Shown here in pieces: positions 1 to 4,381 of a DNA stretch of 6,017 nucleotides. A program made the translations under genes and the position numbers. Within the stretch, counting starts at the first letter, position 1, and each line of letters begins with the position of its first letter. Under the pieces are notes generated by a model. That model was not told the DNA's origin, ran no database searches, and saw only the letters and a program-made list of their open reading frames with translations. Source of the stretch: CAVWDI01 sp046259385. Lineage in GTDB: Bacteria > Chloroflexota > Anaerolineae > Anaerolineales > UBA4823. Location of the stretch: positions 1-6,017 of the forward strand of contig JBJYWI010000009.1 in NCBI GenBank assembly GCA_046259385.1. The letters run 5' to 3'.

Positions 1-1355
1 GCAGCATAGGAAGCGCCAAGCGCGGTTGTCTCCGCCACTTTCGGTCGTACCACTGGTACACCAAGGATATCAGCCTGGAACTGCATTAATGTCTCATTGT
101 AGACCATGCCTCCGTCAACCTTTAGAGCCTTCAATGCTACACCGGAATCCTTATTCATGGCATCCAGCACCTCACGTGTCTGATATGCCGTAGCCTCTAA
201 AGCAGCACGAGAAACGTGATATTTATTCACATAGCGGGTCATCCCAACAATCACACCGCGTGCATCTGATTTCCAGTACGGTGCAAATAGACCAGAGAAT
301 GCTGGTACAAAGTAAATTCCTCCCGCATCATCGACCTTATTCGCAAAATCCTCAACTTCGCTTGATTTCTCAAAGAAATTCAGGTTATCACGTAACCATT
401 GGACAAGCGCGCCTGTGATAGCGATTGATCCCTCGAGACAATATACCGCGGGATCTTTTCCAATTTTGTAACCGAGAGTGGTCAGGAGTCCACTTTTCGA
501 TGGAATAGGCGACGTACCGGTATTGAGCAGCATAAAGCAGCCAGTGCCGTACGTATTCTTTGCCTCACCAGTGTCATAACAAGCTTGGCCGAAGAGCGCA
601 GCCTGCTGGTCTCCAAGGTCGCCGCATACCGGGATTGAATCACCAAATGGTCCACTGGCTGGTGTTGTTCCCCAAATATCCGGATCGCTGGATGGAACAA
701 CTCTGGGCAACATCTGACGTGGAATACCCATTATGCTGAGAATTTCATTATCCCAATCCAGTGTTTCCAGGTTCATTAACATCGTTCGGGAGGCATTCGA
801 TACATCCGTTACATGCGCTCCTCCATCAGGTCCACCAGTCAGCCACCAAATAACCCATGTATCGATGTTGCCGAATACTGCTTCGCCCTTCTCAGCTGCC
901 GCTCGCACCCCTTCAACATTGTCCAGGATCCATTTAATTTTCGGTCCCGAGAAGTAAGTCGCCAAAGGCAGTCCTACTTTTGGTCGGAACCGGTCCTGTC
1001 CGCCATCCTCAGCCAGCATATTACAGATTTTATCTGTTCGTGTGTCCTGCCAGACGATAGCATTGTGGTAGGGCTCACCGGTTTTGGGATTCCAAACAAT
1101 CGTGGTCTCGCGCTGGTTGGTTACACCAACTGCTGCGATATCCCCGGGTTTGGCTCCAGCTTTTGCCACACAATTCTTTACTACATCCTGTGTGCGAGCC
1201 CAGATCTCCATTGGATCATGTTCTACCCAACCAGGTTTTGGATATATCTGCTCATGTTCCATCTGGTCTATAGCGACTACTCCGCCAGAGTGGTCAAAAA
1301 TCATGCACCTGGTGCTGGTAGTTCCCTGATCTACTGCTGCTGAATACTTAGCCAT
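1..1355 (-). CDS. glpK: Glycerol kinase, 3' end cut off by the window edge
   Basis: Cytoplasmic FGGY-family kinase that converts glycerol and ATP to sn-glycerol 3-phosphate, trapping glycerol entering through GlpF. I read the frame by hand from the ATG at 1355-1353 to the left edge: 451 codons with no stop or frameshift. Glycerol kinases are about 500 residues, so roughly the last 50 are outside. Visible motifs are the N-terminal phosphate-binding DQGTTS (residues 9-14), glycerol-contacting R82-E83, Y134, and D249-Q250 in GDQQAALFGQ, the first FGGY signature (YFSGPKIKWILDN, 134-146), and the second signature region GTGCFMLLNTG (270-280). The start has an SD, GGAGG at 1362-1366, six bases upstream. 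It is the last operon gene seen, 38 bp after dhaL. The segment before D249-Q250 (about 220-245) has no SYHFYG-type histidine, so HPr-dependent activation as in Enterococcus is unlikely. The C-terminal region that would show EIIA-Glc control is missing. Identity is secure. Confidence 0.97.
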   Translation of the reverse strand, partial: MAKYSAAVDQGTTSTRCMIFDHSGGVVAIDQMEHEQIYPKPGWVEHDPMEIWARTQDVVKNCVAKAGAKPGDIAAVGVTNQRETTIVWNPKTGEPYHNAIVWQDTRTDKICNMLAEDGGQDRFRPKVGLPLATYFSGPKIKWILDNVEGVRAAAEKGEAVFGNIDTWVIWWLTGGPDGGAHVTDVSNASRTMLMNLETLDWDNEILSIMGIPRQMLPRVVPSSDPDIWGTTPASGPFGDSIPVCGDLGDQQAALFGQACYDTGEAKNTYGTGCFMLLNTGTSPIPSKSGLLTTLGYKIGKDPAVYCLEGSIAITGALVQWLRDNLNFFEKSSEVEDFANKVDDAGGIYFVPAFSGLFAPYWKSDARGVIVGMTRYVNKYHVSRAALEATAYQTREVLDAMNKDSGVALKALKVDGGMVYNETLMQFQADILGVPVVRPKVAETTALGASYA

Positions 1356-1393
1356 TTTTATCCTCCATTCTTATAATATTTAGATTCATTTTT

Positions 1394-2029
1394 TTAATTG
1401 TCACCCCACGTGTCGGCAGCGACTTGTAAAATCAAATATGAAGAAGTCGCTCCTGGGTCTTGGTGACCAGCGCTTCGTTCTCCCAGGTAGCTTGCGCGTC
1501 CCTTCTTGGCAACTAGAGGGATAGTGTCAACCATGCCCTGCTTGGCTGCATCGGCGGATTTTTCCAACGCATCTCCTATAGGAACACTACCGTTGAGTGA
1601 TTCCTTCAATGAAACAACAGCTGGTGTTAATGCATCAACCATAGTCTTATCGCCTAATTCGGCTTTACCTCGCATCACAACACCGTCAACAGCTGCTTCC
1701 AAGGCAGTCGCCCAGTCTTCGAGTTTCAATTCCATCATCCCGGCGGACTTCATTCCAATCTGAAGATAAAACGTACCGTAAAGCGGGCCGCCGGCTCCGC
1801 CAACTGTCGATAGCAACGTCATTCCGACGGTTTTTGCGATTGTTCCGATATCCTTATCTTCGACTTCATTCATCTTTGACATAACAGCTCTGAAACCACG
1901 GTCCATATTGGCTCCGTGATCTCCATCGCCAATTGCGGAATCCAGATCAATCAAATACTCTCTGTTTTCTTTTAGAATAGCTGCGCAATTTTTTATCCAT
2001 TCCAAGAATTCATCACGTGAGATTGACAT
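1394..2029 (-). CDS. dhaL: Dihydroxyacetone kinase subunit DhaL (nucleotide-binding)
   Basis: DhaL binds a nucleotide and passes its phosphate to DHA held by DhaK. In the PTS-type enzyme the ADP stays bound and is re-phosphorylated by DhaM. From the start chosen here the protein is 211 residues, against 210 in E. coli. The Mg-ADP site is intact: D30, D35, D37 and H38 in IGDGDHG (33-39). The family block GMTLLSTVGGAGGPLYGT follows, and the C-terminal GRASYLGERSAGHQDPGATS block is also conserved. The frame is open further up to a TTG at 2047 and an ATG at 2041, but neither has an SD. The ATG at 2029-2027 has GGAG six bases upstream and gives MSISRDEF, matching E. coli MSLSR. The gene lies 56 bp after dhaK, with a strong hairpin in the gap, and 38 bp before glpK. 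An all-alpha cytoplasmic protein is expected. In E. coli, DhaL-ADP also activates DhaR, so a second role as sensor is possible here. Confidence 0.96.
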   Translation of the reverse strand: MSISRDEFLEWIKNCAAILKENREYLIDLDSAIGDGDHGANMDRGFRAVMSKMNEVEDKDIGTIAKTVGMTLLSTVGGAGGPLYGTFYLQIGMKSAGMMELKLEDWATALEAAVDGVVMRGKAELGDKTMVDALTPAVVSLKESLNGSVPIGDALEKSADAAKQGMVDTIPLVAKKGRASYLGERSAGHQDPGATSSYLILQVAADTWGDN

Positions 2030-2036
2030 ATAATGC

Positions 2037-2040
2037 TCCA
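2037..2040 (-). promoter_or_regulatory. dhaL ribosome binding site that decides the start
   Basis: GGAG on the minus strand lies six bases before the ATG at 2029-2027. The two upstream in-frame candidates (TTG at 2047-2045, ATG at 2041-2039) are preceded instead by CCCTCC, the anti-SD sense, so they are unlikely starts. Confidence 0.75.
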
Positions 2041-2047
2041 TTGACAA

Positions 2048-2073
2048 GGAGGGCTGTGTATAAACAGCCCTCC
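2048..2073. repeat. Perfect 10-bp inverted repeat between dhaK and dhaL
   Basis: Arms at 2048-2057 (GGAGGGCTGT) and 2064-2073 (ACAGCCCTCC) are perfectly complementary around a 6-base loop. The stem is GC-rich and would form a stable hairpin in the operon mRNA. On the minus strand it is followed by TTGTCAATGG, not a U-run, so it is not a standard intrinsic terminator. It ends seven bases before the dhaL SD. Its CCCTCC arm could also pair with that SD if the hairpin were open. Likely roles are an mRNA processing or stability element, or tuning of dhaL relative to dhaK. The role is inferred; the structure is directly visible. Confidence 0.85.
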
Positions 2074-2085
2074 GGGATTATTGAA

Positions 2086-3087
2086 TTATACACCCCAACG
2101 CAAACCGGGTGTGTTGACAGGCGCATCCCAAAGCTTCTTCAGATCTTCATCCATCTTGAGCACGGTGATCGAGCAGCCCGCCATTTCAAGGCTTGTGATG
2201 TAAGGGCCAATCAAATTACGGACGACCTTAAGACCGTGTTTCTCAGCAATTTCATGCGCTTTCCGGTACACAATGTACAGCTCAATAAGAGGTGAACCGC
2301 CCATACTGTTTACAAATAACAAAACTTCCTCACCAGCTTTAAATGGAATATCATTGAGAATGGGTTCCATGAGCATTGCGGTGATTTCGTCAGCCGGTTT
2401 AATTTTCATTCTCTCACGCCCGGGCTCACCGTGGATTCCAATCCCGATCTCCATCTCATCCTCAGGCAGGTCAAAAGTCGGTTTCCCAGCATGCGGAACA
2501 GTGCATGAGGTCAATGCCATTCCCATGCTTCGCCCCCAATTTTTAACCTTTTTGCATACATCTGTCACTTCTTGCAACGAGCGGCCTTCTTCAGCCGCAG
2601 CGCCGCAAACTTTCTCAGCCAGAACCGTGCTACCAACACCGCGCCGTCCGGCTGTATAAAGACTGTCCTGTACTGCCACATCATCATCTGTTACAACGGC
2701 TTCAACTTCAATTCCTTCTGCGCGTGCCAGGTCGGCAGCCATCTCAAAATTCATAATGTCGCCCGTGTAATTCTTGACAATGTGCAGGACTCCCGCCCCA
2801 CCGTTAACTGCTTTCGTGGCTTCCAGCATCTGATCCGGTGTGGGTGAGGTAAACACCGCGCCCGGGCAGGCTGCGTCCAGCATTCCCACACCTACGAATC
2901 CGCCGTGCATCGGTTCATGCCCAGAACCGCCGCCAGAAATCACGCCTACCTTTCCCTTAATAGGTGCATCCGCACGGACTACAAAATTGGGGTCAAAGTG
3001 GACTTTTACCAGATCAGGATGAGCAATAGCTACACCCTCAAGTTCTTCCTTTACCACTTCTTCAGGATCATTAATTAATTTTTTCAT
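2086..3087 (-). CDS. dhaK: Dihydroxyacetone kinase subunit DhaK (substrate-binding)
   Basis: DhaK binds DHA covalently through a histidine hemiaminal and presents it to DhaL for phosphorylation to DHA phosphate, in the cytoplasm. The protein is 333 residues, the usual length for a stand-alone DhaK. ATP-dependent DHA kinases are instead single K-L fusions of about 550-580 residues. Visible active-site features are SGGGSGHEP (51-59) with H57, K105 and D110 in the VKNYTGD stretch, and H219 in IGIGIHGEPG, the expected covalent DHA-binding histidine (H218 in E. coli). The family C-terminal ending, around DAPVNTPGLRWG, is present. The start ATG has SD GAGG at 3094-3097, six bases upstream. It lies 75 bp after glpF and 56 bp before dhaL, with a perfect hairpin in each gap. 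The split architecture implies a DhaM partner, which is not in the window. In E. coli, DhaK also represses DhaR by binding it. Identification is very secure. Confidence 0.97.
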   Translation of the reverse strand: MKKLINDPEEVVKEELEGVAIAHPDLVKVHFDPNFVVRADAPIKGKVGVISGGGSGHEPMHGGFVGVGMLDAACPGAVFTSPTPDQMLEATKAVNGGAGVLHIVKNYTGDIMNFEMAADLARAEGIEVEAVVTDDDVAVQDSLYTAGRRGVGSTVLAEKVCGAAAEEGRSLQEVTDVCKKVKNWGRSMGMALTSCTVPHAGKPTFDLPEDEMEIGIGIHGEPGRERMKIKPADEITAMLMEPILNDIPFKAGEEVLLFVNSMGGSPLIELYIVYRKAHEIAEKHGLKVVRNLIGPYITSLEMAGCSITVLKMDEDLKKLWDAPVNTPGLRWGV

Positions 3088-3114
3088 ATATTACCTCTCA
3101 AAGTTTTGATAAAC

Positions 3115-3144
3115 AGGGTCAACACCTTTAATGGTGTTGACCCT
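3115..3144. repeat. Perfect 12-bp inverted repeat between glpF and dhaK
   Basis: Arms at 3115-3126 (AGGGTCAACACC) and 3133-3144 (GGTGTTGACCCT) pair without mismatch around a 6-base loop. In the minus-strand transcript the hairpin begins 18 bases after the glpF stop and is followed by GTTTATCAAAAC. That is only a poor U-tract, so it may give partial termination or protect the upstream glpF message from 3' exonucleases while allowing readthrough into dhaK. It resembles the dhaK-dhaL hairpin in design (perfect stem, 6-base loop) but not in sequence. Confidence 0.85.
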
Positions 3145-3162
3145 TTGAATACAAAATTTCTT

Positions 3163-3990
3163 TTAGCTGCTTTCTACGTCACCTACAGGTTCTTCAGGTT
3201 TTTGACTCAGGTAAGGTGTAATAAAGATATCATACAAGATTACACCCAGGGGACCGCCAATTAGTGGTCCGATGATTGGTGCAACAAGCCAGTACAACCC
3301 ACTGAACAATCCCGTTGTTCCAACCAGGGTACCAAATAACCTTGGCCCAAAGTCACGGGCGGGGTTGATCGCGTATCCACTGGGACCGCCAAGGGTCAAA
3401 CCAACCATTACGACCACCAGACCGACGATGAATGCACCCAGGAAGCCCGCTTTGTTGCCACCGGTGTCACCCCAACCTACGATGCCGAGCATCAGTACCA
3501 TGGTGCCGAAGACCTCAGCAAAGAATGCCACCAGCAGTGAGTATGACCCCACCGCACCTGCCGCATACGAACCTGCTGCCCCCCACCAGGCTTGTCCGAA
3601 AGTGGAACCTGGTCCTGTGCACCAAACATTCGGCATTCCCGCTGCCACCAAACCATCCAGGTGGGTAAGATAAACTCCCGCAGCGCCCACAAACGCGCCT
3701 AAAATTTGTGCAACAAAGTAAGGCAGGACTTTACCCCATGGAAAGCCTCTCTTAACCGCTAGCGCAAATGTTACTGCAGGGTTAATATGTGCTCCGCTGA
3801 CACCGCCAGCAACATAAACCGCCACCATGACCGAGAGACCCCATCCCCATACTATGACATTCCAGTCGTAACCTGCAGATTCCAGGCGTGGCGCTAATCC
3901 CACATTTGCCACAACACCATCACCGCCCAATATAAGCAGGAAAGTGCCGAAGAATTCGGCCATCAATTCGCCAAACAAACCTTTTCTCAT
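3163..3990 (-). CDS. glpF: Glycerol facilitator (aquaglyceroporin)
   Basis: Inner-membrane channel of the major intrinsic protein family, for passive entry of glycerol and probably DHA. From the chosen start it is 275 residues (E. coli GlpF is 281). Six hydrophobic spans and two half-helices are readable. The NPA boxes are NPAVT (70-74) and NPARD (209-213); the Asp after the second NPA-Arg marks glycerol-conducting members. Aligning on the NPA boxes, the selectivity filter would be W50, Y206 and R212, with Tyr where E. coli has F200. The ATG at 3990-3988 (MRKGLFGELMAEFFGTF) has SD AGGAG at 4001-4005, ten bases upstream. The ATG at 3999 is only one base from that SD, and the TTG at 4035 adds a polar N-terminus unlike the family. 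It is the first gene of the glpF-dhaK-dhaL-glpK group. The frame is also open upstream to a very strong SD followed by ATA (see the separate entry), so the start is less certain than the identity. Confidence 0.95.
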   Translation of the reverse strand: MRKGLFGELMAEFFGTFLLILGGDGVVANVGLAPRLESAGYDWNVIVWGWGLSVMVAVYVAGGVSGAHINPAVTFALAVKRGFPWGKVLPYFVAQILGAFVGAAGVYLTHLDGLVAAGMPNVWCTGPGSTFGQAWWGAAGSYAAGAVGSYSLLVAFFAEVFGTMVLMLGIVGWGDTGGNKAGFLGAFIVGLVVVMVGLTLGGPSGYAINPARDFGPRLFGTLVGTTGLFSGLYWLVAPIIGPLIGGPLGVILYDIFITPYLSQKPEEPVGDVESS

Positions 3991-4000
3991 TTTTAACATT

Positions 4001-4005
4001 CTCCT
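4001..4005 (-). promoter_or_regulatory. glpF ribosome binding site, likely start-deciding
   Basis: AGGAG on the minus strand, ten bases before ATG 3990-3988 and one base before ATG 3999-3997. The first spacing is workable and the second is not. A loose 7-bp inverted repeat (TTGATTA at 4006-4012, TAATCAA at 4029-4035) abuts the SD and might limit access to it. Confidence 0.6.
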
Positions 4006-4062
4006 TTGATTAGTTGATAAATAGCTAATAATCAAGTCCTTGGATTTACATTCCTGTTTTTT

Positions 4063-4080
4063 CGATATATCACCTCCTTT
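4063..4080 (-). promoter_or_regulatory. Orphan near-perfect Shine-Dalgarno followed by an in-frame ATA codon
   Basis: The minus strand at 4080-4069 reads AAAGGAGGTGAT, complementary over 12 bases to the conserved 3' tail of bacterial 16S rRNA. It is the strongest SD in the window, yet no ATG, GTG or TTG follows at normal spacing. The next codons in the glpF frame are ATA TCG AAA AAA CAG (ATA at 4068-4066), open without a stop through to glpF. This looks like a start ATG TCG AAA with ATG changed to ATA, a rare non-canonical start, or a standby ribosome site. The extension it would encode is polar and not aquaporin-like. Confidence 0.6.
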
Positions 4081-4083
4081 CCT

Positions 4084-4113
4084 AATATGTGAAAATCTTT
4101 ATGTTGACGACAA
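4084..4113 (-). promoter_or_regulatory. Weak candidate promoter downstream of the terminator, for glpF
   Basis: If the hairpin at 4143-4174 is a full stop, glpF needs a promoter between it and the gene. The best I find is TTGTCG (4113-4108, 4 of 6 to consensus), an 18-base spacer and CATATT (4089-4084, 4 of 6). Transcription would then begin around 4078, inside the strong SD. The match is weak, as activator-dependent promoters often are, and could be chance. Confidence 0.22.
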
Positions 4114-4132
4114 TTCCAGGCAAAATTCACCC

Positions 4133-4174
4133 GAAATAAAAACCGCCAATGAGATTAATTTTTCTCAATGGCGG
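4133..4174 (-). terminator. Intrinsic terminator or attenuator upstream of glpF
   Basis: On the minus strand CCGCCATTGAGA (4174-4163) pairs with TCTCATTGGCGG (4154-4143), 12 bp with one internal mismatch and an 8-base loop. TTTTTATTTC follows immediately at 4142-4133. Stem plus U-tract is a standard rho-independent terminator in the direction of transcription. It lies 208 bases after the dhaR stop and about 150 bases before glpF. It may simply end the dhaR transcript. Because a good promoter lies upstream of it (4288-4315), it could also be a regulated attenuator in the glpF leader, or the end of a small RNA. Confidence 0.85.
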
Positions 4175-4281
4175 AAGACACCTCTGATAGCAATATTCCA
4201 TACCACATAAGTGACATGACAAACATGAAACTGTTTTTGATTGGCATAGAAACATCCAAGTATGGCATCATTAAGCATACA
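4142..4281 (-). ncRNA. Possible ~140-nt leader RNA or small RNA between promoter and terminator
   Basis: A transcript starting about seven bases after the TAGAAT box (near 4281) and ending at the U-tract would be about 140-150 nt. That is the size of an attenuator leader or a small RNA. The 3' stem arm contains ATTGGC (4150-4145), which could instead pair with GCCAAT at 4245-4240 upstream, a minimal candidate antiterminator. I recognise no known riboswitch or GlpP-type leader motif. This rests on arrangement only. Confidence 0.25.
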
Positions 4282-4287
4282 AGTAAA

Positions 4288-4315
4288 ATTCTACCTGATT
4301 ATCTGCTTAAGTCAA
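4288..4315 (-). promoter_or_regulatory. Sigma-70-type promoter candidate in the dhaR-glpF gap
   Basis: The minus strand has TTGACT (4315-4310, 5 of 6 to TTGACA), a 16-base spacer and TAGAAT (4293-4288, 5 of 6 to TATAAT). This is the best housekeeping-type promoter I found in the gap. Predicted start is near 4281. It points toward the glpF operon but has the terminator at 4143-4174 in between. The palindrome at 4331-4347 would be centred near -58, a normal position for an activator site. Confidence 0.45.
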
Positions 4316-4330
4316 ATAAAACCCATGTAT

Positions 4331-4347
4331 TGTTTCATTATGAAACA
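4331..4347. promoter_or_regulatory. 17-bp palindrome, candidate operator (perhaps for DhaR)
   Basis: TGTTTCAT and ATGAAACA are perfect mirror arms around one central base. The half-site heptamer ATGAAAC recurs on the plus strand at 4225-4231 and 4372-4378, so four copies of it (counting both arms) fall within 154 bases. Fis-type helix-turn-helix dimers such as the one at the C-terminus of the adjacent regulator bind dyad sites. Assigning it to DhaR is inference from position only. Confidence 0.4.
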
Positions 4348-4381
4348 GTTGCTGGTTATATTTACCCTAATATGAAACTGA

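Larger units (their letters stand above)
4175..4381. other. AT-rich non-coding region after dhaR
   Basis: No credible gene lies in these 207 bases. The only open frames are short, lack an SD, and begin or end inside the terminator stem. The region contains the palindrome, the ATGAAAC repeats and the promoter described separately. A weak long-range pairing is also possible between 4260-4265 and 4198-4203 (CCATAC with GTATGG on the minus strand). Its content suits a control region better than a decayed gene. Confidence 0.6.

Noticed and set aside
733..1343. Overlapping plus-strand open frames opposite glpK (up to 176 codons)
   Set aside because: The minus strand here translates throughout as well-conserved glycerol kinase, so these are shadows.
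1348..1389. Minus-strand 13-codon frame overlapping the glpK start
   Set aside because: No SD before its ATG. The GGAGG it contains is explained as the glpK ribosome binding site.
2273..3673. Plus-strand open frames opposite dhaK and glpF
   Set aside because: Shadows of strongly conserved minus-strand genes; proline-rich or low-complexity products with no SD.
4104..4132. Plus-strand promoter starting at TTGACG (4104-4109)
   Set aside because: There is no -10-like sequence 16-18 bases downstream and no plus-strand gene to serve.
4165..4278. Minus-strand open frame of 37 codons between the promoter and the terminator
   Set aside because: No SD at a usable distance, its stop falls in the terminator stem, and the residues show no recognisable motif. 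A leader peptide cannot be excluded but is not supported.
3991..4381. Sigma-54 -24/-12 promoter for the glpF operon
   Set aside because: I looked for TGGCAC-N5-TTGC on the minus strand. The nearest, TGGCGG followed by T-rich sequence, is the terminator and lacks the downstream GC element.
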